A stretch of DNA of 64,000 bases from Pseudomonas sp. Irchel s3b2 (GCF_900187445.1 NZ_FYEB01000001.1:124001-188000); one strand, 5' to 3'. Positions 1-9,087 are shown, counted from the stretch's first letter. Numbers and translations: made by a program. The notes: generated by a model from the letters alone, not told the origin.

Positions 1-1
1 T

Positions 2-955
2 GCAACCCTGGATGCAGTGCAAAAGAAAGGTTTCGTACAGTGCGGTGTAAGTGACGGTCTGCCGGGCTTCTCGGTTCCGGACTCCACTGGCAAGATCGTC
101 GGTATCGACGCTGATTTCTGCCGTGCTGTGGCCGCTGCCGTTTTCGGTGATGCGACCAAGGTCAAATTCAGCCAGTTGAACGCCAAAGAGCGCTTCACCG
201 CGCTGCAGTCCGGTGAAATCGACATCCTGTCGCGCAACACCACCATGACCAGCTCCCGTGACGCAGGCATGGGTCTCAAGTTCCCGGGCTTCATCACTTA
301 CTACGACGGCATCGGCTTCCTGGTAAACAACAAGCTGGGCGTCAAGAGCGCCAAAGAGCTGGATGGCGCGACCATCTGCATCCAGGCCGGTACTACCACT
401 GAACTGAACGTTTCCGATTACTTCCGCGGCAACGGTCTGAAATACACCCCGATCACCTTCGACACTTCCGATGAAAGCGCCAAGTCGCTGGAATCCGGTC
501 GTTGCGACGTACTGACCTCCGACAAGTCCCAACTGTTCGCCCAGCGCAGCAAGCTGGCCTCGCCGAAGGACTACGTGGTTCTGCCGGAAACCATCTCCAA
601 GGAGCCGCTGGGCCCGGTCGTGCGTAACGGCGACGACGAGTGGCTGGCTATCGTGCGCTGGACTGGCTACGCCATGCTCAACGCTGAAGAAGCAGGCATC
701 ACGTCGAAGAACGTCGAAGCCGAAGCCAAAGCCACCAAGAACCCGGACGTGGCTCGTATGCTGGGCACTGACGGTGAATACGGCAAAGACCTGAAAGTGA
801 AGAAAGACTGGGTCGTGCAAATCGTCAAGCAAGTGGGTAACTACGGCGAAGTGTTCGAGAAGAACCTTGGCAAGAGCACTGCGCTGGAAATCGACCGCGG
901 GCTGAACGCCTTGTGGAACGCTGGCGGCATTCAATACGCACCACCAGTGCGCTGA
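2..955 (+). CDS. aapJ: L-amino-acid ABC transporter, periplasmic binding protein (5' end cut off)
   Basis: The reading frame is open from base 2, so the gene starts upstream of the window; 317 codons are visible and the signal peptide is missing. The protein is a class 3 solute-binding protein that would capture L-amino acids in the periplasm and deliver them to AapQ/AapM. Visible family features are the opening segment VQCGVSDGLPGFS, then GIDADFCRAVAAAVFGD, and SRNTTMTSSRD, all typical of the general L-amino-acid binder. A strong hairpin and then aapQ, aapM and aapP follow on the same strand. The family call is firm; the exact amino-acid range cannot be read from the sequence. Confidence 0.93.
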   Translation, partial: ATLDAVQKKGFVQCGVSDGLPGFSVPDSTGKIVGIDADFCRAVAAAVFGDATKVKFSQLNAKERFTALQSGEIDILSRNTTMTSSRDAGMGLKFPGFITYYDGIGFLVNNKLGVKSAKELDGATICIQAGTTTELNVSDYFRGNGLKYTPITFDTSDESAKSLESGRCDVLTSDKSQLFAQRSKLASPKDYVVLPETISKEPLGPVVRNGDDEWLAIVRWTGYAMLNAEEAGITSKNVEAEAKATKNPDVARMLGTDGEYGKDLKVKKDWVVQIVKQVGNYGEVFEKNLGKSTALEIDRGLNALWNAGGIQYAPPVR

Positions 956-962
956 TGGTTCT

Positions 963-991
963 ATCACCCGGTGGGCCAACCACCGGGTGAT
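963..991 (+). promoter_or_regulatory. Intercistronic hairpin between aapJ and aapQ
   Basis: A perfect 12-bp stem (ATCACCCGGTGG, loop GCCAA, CCACCGGGTGAT) sits just after the aapJ stop. No run of T follows, so it does not look like an intrinsic terminator. Such hairpins after binding-protein genes commonly protect the upstream mRNA from 3' exonucleases, giving more binding protein than permease; that role is inferred here. Confidence 0.7.
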
Positions 992-1020
992 GTTCTGTTC
1001 CATTATTTCCGGGGCACTTC

Positions 1021-2202
1021 ATGCAAAATTCAATCGGCGCACCAAAGCAGAGGCTCAGCCTCAGCGATCCACGAGTGCGTGCGTGGGTATTTCAGATCAT
1101 CACGATTGTCGCGGTGGTCTCGCTGGGCTGGTTTCTGTTCGACAACACGCAAACCAACCTCCAGCACCGGGGCATCACTTCGGGTTTCGACTTTCTTGAG
1201 CGCAGCGCCGGTTTCGGTATTGCTCAGCATCTGATCGACTACACCGAATCGGACAGTTATGCCCGGGTGTTTGTCATCGGCCTGCTCAACACTCTGCTGG
1301 TCACCTTTATCGGTGTGATCCTGGCGACGATCCTCGGTTTCATCGTCGGTGTGGCACGGCTGTCGAAGAACTGGATCATTGCCAAGCTGGCGACAGTTTA
1401 TGTGGAGGTCTTCCGTAACATTCCGCCGTTGCTGCAAATCCTGTTCTGGTACTTTGCCGTGTTCCTGACCATGCCAGGGCCGCGTAACAGCCATAACTTC
1501 GGCGATACCTTCTTCGTCAGCAGCCGTGGTCTCAACATGCCGGCAGCGTTGGCGGCGGACGGTTTCTGGCCGTTTGTGGCGAGCATCGTCGTGGCCATTG
1601 TCGCGATCGTGCTGATGTGCCGCTGGGCCAACAAGCGTTTCGAAGCGACCGGCGTACCGTTCCACAAATTCTGGGTCGGCCTGGCGATATTCCTGGTGAT
1701 CCCGGCGCTGTGCGCATTGATCTTCGGCGCTCCGCTGCATTGGGAAATGCCACAGCTGCAAGGTTTCAACTTTGTAGGCGGCTGGGTGCTGATCCCGGAA
1801 CTGCTGGCGCTGACCCTGGCCCTGACGGTGTACACCGCGGCGTTTATCGCCGAGATCGTGCGTTCAGGCATCAAGTCGGTCAGCCACGGCCAGACCGAAG
1901 CGGCCCACTCGTTGGGGTTGCGCAACGGTCCGACCCTGCGCAAGGTGATCATCCCGCAAGCCCTGCGCGTGATCATTCCACCGCTCACCAGCCAATACCT
2001 GAACCTGGCGAAAAACTCTTCGCTGGCGGCCGGTATCGGTTATCCGGAGATGGTGTCGTTGTTTGCCGGTACGGTGCTGAACCAGACCGGACAGGCGATC
2101 GAAGTCATTGCCATCACCATGAGCGTGTACCTGGCGATCAGTATCAGCATTTCCCTGCTGATGAACTGGTACAACAAGCGCATTGCGCTGATCGAGCGGT
2201 AA
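1021..2202 (+). CDS. aapQ: L-amino-acid ABC transporter permease AapQ
   Basis: A 393-aa inner-membrane permease of the polar amino acid (HisM-like) family. It has many hydrophobic segments, the FRNIPPLLQ motif after the first transmembrane block, and the EAA loop (EAAHSLGLRNG, near residue 292) that docks on the ATPase. The long insert between the N-terminal helices and the core is normal for AapQ. It lies 65 bp after aapJ, separated by the hairpin, and 10 bp before aapM. With AapM it would form the heterodimeric channel. Confidence 0.95.
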   Translation: MQNSIGAPKQRLSLSDPRVRAWVFQIITIVAVVSLGWFLFDNTQTNLQHRGITSGFDFLERSAGFGIAQHLIDYTESDSYARVFVIGLLNTLLVTFIGVILATILGFIVGVARLSKNWIIAKLATVYVEVFRNIPPLLQILFWYFAVFLTMPGPRNSHNFGDTFFVSSRGLNMPAALAADGFWPFVASIVVAIVAIVLMCRWANKRFEATGVPFHKFWVGLAIFLVIPALCALIFGAPLHWEMPQLQGFNFVGGWVLIPELLALTLALTVYTAAFIAEIVRSGIKSVSHGQTEAAHSLGLRNGPTLRKVIIPQALRVIIPPLTSQYLNLAKNSSLAAGIGYPEMVSLFAGTVLNQTGQAIEVIAITMSVYLAISISISLLMNWYNKRIALIER

Positions 2203-2212
2203 GGAAGAGCGC

Positions 2213-3310
2213 ATGACGACTCATACTTTCAAACCCGACATGCCACCACCGAGCAGCAGCATCGGTATTGTGGCGTGGATGCGGGCGCACATGTTCTCCA
2301 GCTGGATCAACACCCTGCTGACGCTGTTCGCGTTCTATCTGATTTATCTGGTCGTTCCCCCGATCGTGAGCTGGGCGATTCTCGACGCCAATTGGGTCGG
2401 TACCACCCGCGCCGATTGCACCAAGGAGGGCGCCTGCTGGGTGTTCATTCAGCAGCGCTTTGGCCAGTTCATGTACGGTTACTACCCGACAGACCTGCGC
2501 TGGCGCGTAGACCTGACCGTGTGGCTGGCGGTGATTGGCGTGGCGCCGCTGTTCATCGCACGTGTTCCACACAAGGCAATCTACGGCCTGAGCTTTCTGG
2601 TGCTCTATCCGATCATTTCCTACACCTTGTTGCACGGTGGCTGGTTTGGTCTGACCGAAGTACCAACTAGCCAGTGGGGCGGCCTGATGCTGACCCTGGT
2701 GATCGCTACTGTCGGTATCGTCGGTGCACTGCCACTGGGTATCGTTCTGGCCCTGGGCCGACGTTCGAACATGCCGGCGATTCGAGTGGTCTGTGTGACC
2801 TTCATCGAATTCTGGCGCGGCGTGCCGTTGATCACGGTGCTGTTCATGTCTTCGGTGATGTTGCCGTTGTTCCTGCCCGAAGGCATGAACTTCGACAAAC
2901 TGCTGCGGGCGCTGATCGGCGTGATCCTGTTCCAGTCGGCCTACATCGCCGAAGTGGTGCGTGGCGGTCTGCAAGCGATCCCCAAAGGTCAGTACGAAGC
3001 GGCTGCGGCGATGGGGCTCGGTTACTGGCGCAGCATGGGCCTGGTGATTCTGCCGCAGGCTCTGAAGCTGGTGATCCCAGGCATCGTCAACACTTTCATT
3101 GCGCTGTTCAAGGACACGAGCCTGGTGATCATCATCGGCCTGTTCGACTTGCTCAACAGCGTCAAGCAAGCCGCCGCCGACCCGAAATGGTTGGGCATGG
3201 CCACTGAAGGCTATGTGTTCGCGGCCCTGGTGTTCTGGATTTTCTGTTTTGGTATGTCCCGCTACTCCATGCATTTGGAACGTAAGCTGGACACTGGCCA
3301 CAAGCGTTAG
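2213..3310 (+). CDS. aapM: L-amino-acid ABC transporter permease AapM
   Basis: A 365-aa second permease, pairing with AapQ. It shows EFWRGVPLITVLFM, the counterpart of the FRNIPPLLQ segment, and the EAA loop EAAAAMGLGYWRS near residue 261. Strongly hydrophobic stretches alternate with short loops, and a Cys-containing periplasmic loop (residues about 65-80) sits in the N-terminal part, as is usual for AapM. It starts 10 bp after aapQ and ends 11 bp before aapP, so the genes are one transcription unit. Confidence 0.95.
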   Translation: MTTHTFKPDMPPPSSSIGIVAWMRAHMFSSWINTLLTLFAFYLIYLVVPPIVSWAILDANWVGTTRADCTKEGACWVFIQQRFGQFMYGYYPTDLRWRVDLTVWLAVIGVAPLFIARVPHKAIYGLSFLVLYPIISYTLLHGGWFGLTEVPTSQWGGLMLTLVIATVGIVGALPLGIVLALGRRSNMPAIRVVCVTFIEFWRGVPLITVLFMSSVMLPLFLPEGMNFDKLLRALIGVILFQSAYIAEVVRGGLQAIPKGQYEAAAAMGLGYWRSMGLVILPQALKLVIPGIVNTFIALFKDTSLVIIIGLFDLLNSVKQAAADPKWLGMATEGYVFAALVFWIFCFGMSRYSMHLERKLDTGHKR

Positions 3311-3321
3311 GAGCGTAGTTT

Positions 3322-4086
3322 ATGAGTGAAGCGATCAAACAGCCTGTGAGCCCTGAAGGCATTATTCAGATGCAGGGCGTGAACAAGTGGTACGGCCAGT
3401 TCCACGTGTTGAAAGACATCAACCTGAACGTCAAGCAGGGCGAGCGTATCGTTTTGTGCGGTCCGTCGGGTTCCGGCAAATCCACCACCATCCGCTGCCT
3501 CAATCGTCTGGAAGAGCACCAGCAGGGCCGCATCGTGGTCGATGGCGTGGAACTGACCAACGACCTCAAGCAGATCGAAGCGATCCGCCGCGAAGTCGGC
3601 ATGGTGTTCCAGCACTTCAACCTGTTCCCGCACCTGACCATCCTGCAAAACTGCACGCTGGCACCGATGTGGGTGCGCAAGATGCCCAAGCGCAAGGCCG
3701 AAGAAATCGCCATGCATTACCTGGAGCGCGTACGCATTCCGGAGCAGGCGCATAAATACCCGGGGCAACTGTCCGGCGGTCAGCAACAGCGTGTGGCGAT
3801 TGCCCGTGCCCTGTGCATGAAACCGAAAATCATGCTGTTCGACGAACCGACTTCGGCACTCGACCCAGAGATGGTGAAAGAGGTTCTGGACACCATGATC
3901 GGCCTGGCCGAAGACGGCATGACCATGCTCTGCGTAACCCACGAAATGGGCTTCGCCCGTACCGTGGCCAACCGCGTGATCTTCATGGACAAGGGTGAAA
4001 TCGTCGAACAGGCTGCGCCTAACGACTTCTTCGACAACCCGCAGAACGAGCGTACGAAGCTGTTCTTGAGCCAGATCCTGCATTGA
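3322..4086 (+). CDS. aapP: L-amino-acid ABC transporter ATPase AapP
   Basis: A 254-aa cytoplasmic ATPase that powers AapJQM. The motifs are complete: Walker A GPSGSGKS (47-54), signature LSGGQQQR (from 150), Walker B IMLFDEP with D174 and E175, and switch histidine H207 in VTHEMGF. The length matches the polar amino acid ATPase family. It is the last gene of the operon, and a strong terminator follows 16 bp after the stop. Confidence 0.96.
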   Translation: MSEAIKQPVSPEGIIQMQGVNKWYGQFHVLKDINLNVKQGERIVLCGPSGSGKSTTIRCLNRLEEHQQGRIVVDGVELTNDLKQIEAIRREVGMVFQHFNLFPHLTILQNCTLAPMWVRKMPKRKAEEIAMHYLERVRIPEQAHKYPGQLSGGQQQRVAIARALCMKPKIMLFDEPTSALDPEMVKEVLDTMIGLAEDGMTMLCVTHEMGFARTVANRVIFMDKGEIVEQAAPNDFFDNPQNERTKLFLSQILH

Positions 4087-4102
4087 TCGACGCCAGGCAG
4101 TG

Positions 4103-4136
4103 AAATAAACCCGGACTATGTTCCGGGTTTATTTTT
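4103..4136 (+). terminator. Rho-independent terminator of the aap operon
   Basis: The stem AAATAAACCCGG / CCGGGTTTATTT with an 8-base loop runs into a T tract. It lies 16 bp after the aapP stop. Confidence 0.9.
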
Positions 4137-4255
4137 GGTGCGACCAGCATGGTGCGATCTTGTGGGTGAAAGACCCGCCGAGAGCTGACCATTGCCAACC
4201 CACATGCAGGATGGTGCGGCAGAGGCACAGCTTATGAAGGGCTTCCCCGTCCGAT

Positions 4256-5881
4256 TTAGCTCTGCGTTTCCTTGCGTTCAAGCGCCAGGTGCACCGCTCG
4301 AAGTGCATTGAGACGACCGTATCCGTAGTAATGACTATGGCCGCACTGGTCGTATTGACCGAGCGGGCCATCATCGGCATGGCCGATCTTGTCGCAACAA
4401 TCGGCCAGGATCTGTCGGACCGATTCGCGATCCAGTATCGGGTTGACCCCCAGCACCAGCGCTGCCACGCCTGCCGCCCCCGGGCAGGCGCTGGAGGTGC
4501 CGCTGAACGATTCAGTGTAGGCCGCGTTGTTTGGGGCGGCAAACTTGCCGCTCAAATCCGTGGTGCGAATGCCTCGAGTTTGTGGCGTTGAGGTGGCGGG
4601 TTGGAATTTTGGGTCCGGGTGAGATTGATCGCCGCTGGGAAAGCAGCACCAGAGCGCCTTTCCGTAGTCGCTGTAGGCACTGCGTCGGTTTTGGTCATTG
4701 CAGGCACCGACGGCAATGACCATGGGATGGCTGGAATACCCATCGTTATCCACGTTCTCGTTCCCGTTGCCGGCACCAAAAAAGATGACGCATCCTTTTC
4801 CATTGCGTCCCTTGGTCGCGGCGTACTCGATGGCCAGTCGTGTGCTGGCGGCAAGCGGAAACACCTGCGTGTGCCGAGGGTCGGTAGGGTCAGCCCAATG
4901 CCCTTCGGCCGGGCCCCAGCTGCAGGAAATGATGTCGGCACCCTGGTCGGCAGCCCAGAAAAATGCGTCCGCTTCAGCCCGCGCGCCCAAAGGCTTGGTG
5001 AGCTTTAACGGCATGAGGCTGGCCCGAGGAGCAACGCCGCTGGCGCCGACTTCACCATTGGCGCAAGCGACACCGGCGGCTGCCGTTCCGTGGCGCTCAA
5101 GGTCGTTTTTCGGACGTGGACCTTGTCTGGCATTGCGCCGGTCAAAGTTTTGCGCCCCGACGACTTTGCCGAATCCGGCGAATTCAGGGTGGTCGATATC
5201 AAAGGCATCATCGATGACTGCGATTACGACCCCTTCACCCTGGGCCAGGTCATGGGCCGCTTCGACGTTGGCACTGGCATCAATCTGGACGTGATAGGTC
5301 ACGGTGGTTTTTTTCAGGTGCCATTGATTGTCGTGGATCGCCCGACGTTGTCCCTGGCGCAACATTTCCGGGTGGCAGTAGTCGATATCCTCACGTTTTA
5401 GCAGTTCAAGTGCGAATGAGCACACGTCAGTGCCGCAGCAATTCTTGTGTTGAACGAAGAAGGCGTTCGCCGCGTAGGGAACCTGCTGCTTGATGGTCAG
5501 ACCCAGCTCATCGAGTATGACCAGGCACTGTGTCGGGGGGAGCAGGTCAACAAACTTCAAAAAAATATTCTCGGTGTAAAGAACGGGCTCTTGAGTATGA
5601 GGATCGACGAGCACACTTCCGGCGAAACGCACATCCGGCAATTCCCGCAGCAAAGCCTTGCATCGGGATACATCAGAATCTTGCGGCAGTTTGAAGATTT
5701 GCACGTCGGCGTCCTCAATGTGCAGTAACAGCTGCCCGTCGCCCAGTGCTTGATCGGCTTTTTCGCAGCACAGGGTCGCAGCGAGACTTTTCCCCGCCTG
5801 GCTGCGTACGGCGAGCAGGTCCTGACTTTTCTTCAAAAAAAAAGAGCGGCCACCCTTCTTGCCGAAATTGACTTCTTCCAT
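4256..5881 (-). CDS. Subtilisin-family (S8) serine peptidase, leaderless and cysteine-rich
   Basis: A 541-aa protein. Residues from about 215 to 535 are an S8 peptidase domain with the full triad: D224 (AVIDDAFDIDHPEF), H264 (ERHGTAAAGV) and S463 (GTSSACPGAAG), with the oxyanion Asn at N372. Residues 1 to about 190 form an N-terminal region I cannot assign. There is no signal peptide (the N-terminus is charged, MEEVNFGKKGGR), so the product is probably cytoplasmic. It has 18 cysteines including four CC pairs (38-39, 148-149, 412-413, 495-496), which is odd for this family. The start is supported by GGAAG about 11 bp upstream. It is a single gene with no AAA ATPase or inhibitor gene beside it. 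The substrate is unknown. Confidence 0.88.
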   Translation of the reverse strand: MEEVNFGKKGGRSFFLKKSQDLLAVRSQAGKSLAATLCCEKADQALGDGQLLLHIEDADVQIFKLPQDSDVSRCKALLRELPDVRFAGSVLVDPHTQEPVLYTENIFLKFVDLLPPTQCLVILDELGLTIKQQVPYAANAFFVQHKNCCGTDVCSFALELLKREDIDYCHPEMLRQGQRRAIHDNQWHLKKTTVTYHVQIDASANVEAAHDLAQGEGVVIAVIDDAFDIDHPEFAGFGKVVGAQNFDRRNARQGPRPKNDLERHGTAAAGVACANGEVGASGVAPRASLMPLKLTKPLGARAEADAFFWAADQGADIISCSWGPAEGHWADPTDPRHTQVFPLAASTRLAIEYAATKGRNGKGCVIFFGAGNGNENVDNDGYSSHPMVIAVGACNDQNRRSAYSDYGKALWCCFPSGDQSHPDPKFQPATSTPQTRGIRTTDLSGKFAAPNNAAYTESFSGTSSACPGAAGVAALVLGVNPILDRESVRQILADCCDKIGHADDGPLGQYDQCGHSHYYGYGRLNALRAVHLALERKETQS

Positions 5882-6100
5882 GTGTTTTTCTCTTCCTTCT
5901 ATTCAAGTACCGGGCGAAAACGCCCGCGAATCAACATCGTGAAGTCTGACGCTCGGAGGTTCCGAGGGATGTCAGCTGATTCTTGCGAGGGGTGTGGGAA
6001 ATCACTCCGCGTGCGAAGGTTTTCTGCCGCTGACACAGAAGGCTCTAGGAAATAACCGAGAAAAGCGCCTTGAAACCGCGATCGCCCTGTTAGGGGCAGG

Positions 6101-6129
6101 TTGCCCTCTCGGATGAAGCTGACTAACAT
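6101..6129 (+). promoter_or_regulatory. Candidate sigma-70 promoter of the gntR-MFS operon
   Basis: TTGCCC (6101-6106), a 17-bp spacer and TAACAT (6124-6129). The predicted start of transcription is near 6136, immediately before the inverted repeat at 6139-6159. Found by eye only. Confidence 0.5.
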
Positions 6130-6159
6130 GTCAGAAAATTCATCCTATGATTGGATGAA
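6111..6159 (+). promoter_or_regulatory. Candidate autoregulatory operator: three copies of GGATGAA/TTCATCC
   Basis: GGATGAA at 6111-6117 lies inside the promoter spacer, TTCATCC at 6139-6145 and GGATGAA again at 6153-6159. The last two form a perfect 7-bp inverted repeat around TATGATT, and the first is inverted relative to the second. Centre spacings are 28 and 14 bp. Placement over the promoter and the predicted 5' leader suits repression by the adjacent GntR protein; the assignment is inferred. Confidence 0.55.
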
Positions 6160-6171
6160 AGGGCGAATCCT

Positions 6172-6831
6172 ATGTCAGATATTTCTCCATTAATTAAACG
6201 ATCCCTGGTCGATCAGGCCCTGGACCAGTTACGCCTGCGCATCAATCAAGGCATCTGGACGGTCGGCCAGCGCTTGCCCACCGAGCCGGAACTGGCGACT
6301 GAGCTGGGCATCAGCCGCAACACGGTGCGTGAAGCCATGCGCGTGTTGGCGTTTTCCGGGTTGATCGAGATTCGACAGGGCGACGGCAGTTATCTGCGGG
6401 CGGTGATTGATCCGCTGGACACCATGAAGGCGCTGTCCCGTTGTACTCAGGAACAGGCTCGGGAAACCCGGCACATTCTGGAAGTCGAAGCCATTGGTCT
6501 GGCCGCGTTACGCCGTACCGAGGAAGACCTGGTGGCATTGCGCGAAGCGCTCGGTGTCAGCGGCAGTCACTACCACGGCGATCTCGACACCTACATCGCC
6601 TGCGATCTGGTGTTTCACCGTCGACTGGTGGATGCGGCGCACAACCCGACCCTTAGCGAGTTGTATCGCTACTTCTCCAGCATCGTCGGCGCGCACTTGC
6701 GCCAGACCCTGAACATCTCCCCCCGACGCCAAGCGGTGTTCGACCTTCATGTCGAACTGCTCGATGCCGTCGAGCAACGCGACCCGGAACGGGCCAAAGC
6801 CCTGTCGAGGCAGTTGATCAATGAACCTTGA
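6172..6831 (+). CDS. GntR-family (FadR/FCD) transcriptional regulator
   Basis: A 219-aa regulator. The N-terminal winged helix-turn-helix (about residues 10-75) contains PTEPELATELGISRNTVREAMRVL, split here as PTEPELATELG then ISRNTVREAMRVL. The C-terminal FCD domain carries the Asp and His residues of the metal/ligand pocket (CDLVFHRRL, AHLRQTL, FDLHVELLDAV). I chose the ATG at 6172; a TTG in frame at 6151 lies within the inverted repeat and is less likely. The 3' end overlaps the MFS gene by 11 bp, so it very probably controls that transporter. The effector is unknown. Confidence 0.9.
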   Translation: MSDISPLIKRSLVDQALDQLRLRINQGIWTVGQRLPTEPELATELGISRNTVREAMRVLAFSGLIEIRQGDGSYLRAVIDPLDTMKALSRCTQEQARETRHILEVEAIGLAALRRTEEDLVALREALGVSGSHYHGDLDTYIACDLVFHRRLVDAAHNPTLSELYRYFSSIVGAHLRQTLNISPRRQAVFDLHVELLDAVEQRDPERAKALSRQLINEP

Positions 6832-8143
6832 AACCGAGATCCCCATGTCCGCCCAGCAGGCCAGCAACAGCAACAGCAGCATCACGGAGCTCAAGCGCAC
6901 GGCGGAGCTCGAAGAGCTGTTGATCGACGCCGAGGCCGACGACGAACAGGTTCAGCAAATTCACCCGGTCCTTCAGCGACCATGGTTGCTGTTGCTCGGT
7001 CTGATTCTGGTGGCGCTGAATTTACGTCCAGCGTTGTCGAGCATGGCGCCGATACTCAGCGAGATCTCGAAGACGCTGGGGTTATCGGCCGCCCAGGCCG
7101 GGTTGCTGACTACCTTGCCGGTACTTTGCCTTGGTCTGTTCGCGCCATTGGCGCCAGTGCTGGCACGCCGTTTTGGGGCCGAGCGAGTGGTGTTGGGGAT
7201 TCTTCTAATGCTGGCTGGCGGGATCATTTTGCGCAGTTCGTTCGGCGAAGTTGGTCTGTTCGCTGGCAGCGTGCTGGCCGGCGCCAGCATCGGGGTGATC
7301 GGCGTGCTGCTGCCTGGCATTGTTAAACGCGATTTCCCGAAACAGGCCGGCACCATGACCGGCGTCTACACCATGGCTCTGTGCCTGGGCGCGGCCATGG
7401 CGGCTGGGGCAACCGTGCCGTTGAGCGAACATTTCGATAAGAGCTGGGCCTTGGGTCTCGGCTTCTGGGTGGTTCCAGCGTTGGTCGCGGCGATTTTCTG
7501 GTTGCCACAAGTCGGTCAGAAACACGGCGCGCATCATGTTGCCTATCGGGTCCGAGGGCTGCTGCGTGATCCGCTGGCCTGGCAAGTGACCTTGTACATG
7601 GGCCTGCAATCGTCTTTGGCCTACATCGTGTTTGGCTGGCTGCCGTCGATTCTGATCGGCCGCGGTCTGACGCCAACCCAGGCCGGTCTGGTGTTGTCGG
7701 GTTCGGTGATTGTCCAGTTGATCAGCTCGCTGGCAGCCCCTTGGCTGGCGACGCGCGGCAAGGATCAGCGGCTGGCAATCGTGATCGTCATGGCAATGAC
7801 TCTCGGCGGTTTGTTCGGTTGCCTCTATGCATCGATCGATGGCTTGTGGGGCTGGGCGATCCTGCTGGGATTGGGGCAGGGCGCCACGTTCAGCTTGGCG
7901 CTGACCCTGATCGTGCTGCGCTCGCGGGACGCTCATGTCGCGGCCAATCTGTCGAGCATGGCCCAGGGCTTCGGTTACACCCTGGCGTCCATGGGGCCGT
8001 TCGCGGTCGGCGTGGTGCATGACTGGACCGGTGGCTGGAACGCTCTGGGCTGGATCTTCGGCGTCATCGGCCTGGGCGCGATCATCGCCGGCCTCGGTGC
8101 CGGGCGTTCGTTGTACGTCCAGGTTGAAAGCGAGAAAGTCTGA
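6821..8143 (+). CDS. MFS transporter, CynX/NimT family
   Basis: A 440-aa inner-membrane transporter with about 12 hydrophobic segments. The diagnostic first helix reads LNLRPALSSMAPIL, typical of the CynX (cyanate) / NimT (nitroimidazole) branch of the major facilitator superfamily. An N-terminal cytoplasmic extension of about 55 residues is rich in Gln, Asn, Ser and acidic residues. The ATG at 6821 overlaps the regulator's 3' end; an ATG at 6845 would also be possible. The substrate cannot be read from the sequence, although linkage to an FCD regulator suggests a small carboxylate or related metabolite. Transport direction is not known. Confidence 0.85.
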   Translation: MNLETEIPMSAQQASNSNSSITELKRTAELEELLIDAEADDEQVQQIHPVLQRPWLLLLGLILVALNLRPALSSMAPILSEISKTLGLSAAQAGLLTTLPVLCLGLFAPLAPVLARRFGAERVVLGILLMLAGGIILRSSFGEVGLFAGSVLAGASIGVIGVLLPGIVKRDFPKQAGTMTGVYTMALCLGAAMAAGATVPLSEHFDKSWALGLGFWVVPALVAAIFWLPQVGQKHGAHHVAYRVRGLLRDPLAWQVTLYMGLQSSLAYIVFGWLPSILIGRGLTPTQAGLVLSGSVIVQLISSLAAPWLATRGKDQRLAIVIVMAMTLGGLFGCLYASIDGLWGWAILLGLGQGATFSLALTLIVLRSRDAHVAANLSSMAQGFGYTLASMGPFAVGVVHDWTGGWNALGWIFGVIGLGAIIAGLGAGRSLYVQVESEKV

Positions 8144-8256
8144 CGTTTTGCGCACTGTCGGTATTCGGGCCACGAATGCCGATAGTGTTCTGTGCAGTTG
8201 TTGACTATCGTGCAGGCAATCTTTCGACGCCACTTTGCAACCCAGAGAGCCTGCCC

Positions 8257-8727
8257 ATGAGTGATGCCCACAACGCCTTGATCACCCGGTTCTACCAAGC
8301 CTTCCAGCGCCTGGATGCCGAGGCCATGAGCGCCTGCTACACCGACGACGTGGTGTTCAGTGATCCGGCATTCGGCGAACTGCGCGGGCGCGACGCCGGC
8401 GACATGTGGCGCATGCTGACCACCCGAGCGAAGGATTTCTCCCTGACCTTCGACAATGTGCGCAGCGACGAGCGCACCGGTGGGGCTCATTGGGTCGCGA
8501 CTTATTTGTTCAGTCAGACCGGCAACACCGTGGTCAATGATATTCAAGCGCGTTTCGTCTTTCGCGACGGCAAGATCTGCGAGCATCACGACAGCTTTGA
8601 TCTGTGGCGCTGGTCGCGTCAGGCGCTGGGTTTCAAAGGGTTGTTGTTGGGCTGGACGCCGGTGGTGAGAAACGCCGTTCGTGCTCAGGCGCTGAAGGGG
8701 CTGAAGGCATTCCAGGCCAGTCGCTGA
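8257..8727 (+). CDS. NTF2-fold / SnoaL-like protein
   Basis: A 156-aa single-domain protein. The pattern ALITRFYQAFQRLDAEAMSACY, then DVVFSDPAFGELRG, and a later HDSFDLWRWSRQALG is that of the SnoaL/NTF2-like superfamily. These are small cone-shaped folds that work as isomerases, cyclases or ligand-binding subunits. I placed the start at the ATG at 8257, after AGAGAGCC; the frame is open further upstream without a good start. The reaction is unknown. It follows the MFS gene by 113 bp and could be a separate unit. Confidence 0.8.
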   Translation: MSDAHNALITRFYQAFQRLDAEAMSACYTDDVVFSDPAFGELRGRDAGDMWRMLTTRAKDFSLTFDNVRSDERTGGAHWVATYLFSQTGNTVVNDIQARFVFRDGKICEHHDSFDLWRWSRQALGFKGLLLGWTPVVRNAVRAQALKGLKAFQASR

Positions 8728-8766
8728 TAAGATCGCGGCTTGTTTCCTACAAGCCTTGATCGTCAC

Positions 8767-9087
8767 GTGAACACCTCGAGCGAATCTTCCGTCATTGCCG
8801 CCGAACCGCCGCTGCCCGTCAGCAAACCCTGGTTCGTCTACCTCGTTCGCGCGGCCAATGGTTCGCTCTACTGCGGGATCAGCGACGATCCCGTCCGCCG
8901 TTTTGCTACTCACCAAAGTGGCAAAGGCGCGCGCTTCTTCCTATCGAGCCCGGCCGTGGCACTGGTCTACACCGAAATCTGCCGCGACAAAAGCGAAGCA
9001 CTGCGCCAGGAACGTCTGATCAAAAAACTCAAGAAAAGCGCCAAGGAATGTCTGGTGGCGAGCGCGGCTGCAGGCTTATCAATCTGA
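8767..9087 (+). CDS. GIY-YIG domain protein (YhbQ/UPF0213 type)
   Basis: A 106-aa small protein. The motif [20 protein letters not shown] is a GIY-YIG variant, followed by the conserved Arg (PVRRFATH), the KGARFF segment and the basic end [15 protein letters not shown]. Stand-alone members of this family are proposed nucleases, but the cellular role of most is uncertain. The start is most likely the GTG at 8767; no strong ribosome site is visible. It lies 39 bp after the NTF2-fold gene on the same strand. Confidence 0.85.
   Translation: MNTSSESSVIAAEPPLPVSKPWFVYLVRAANGSLYCGISDDPVRRFATHQSGKGARFFLSSPAVALVYTEICRDKSEALRQERLIKKLKKSAKECLVASAAAGLSI

Noticed and set aside
6151..6171. Longer start (TTG at 6151) for the GntR regulator
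   Set aside because: It lies in the inverted repeat and predicted untranslated leader; the ATG at 6172 gives the normal family N-terminus.
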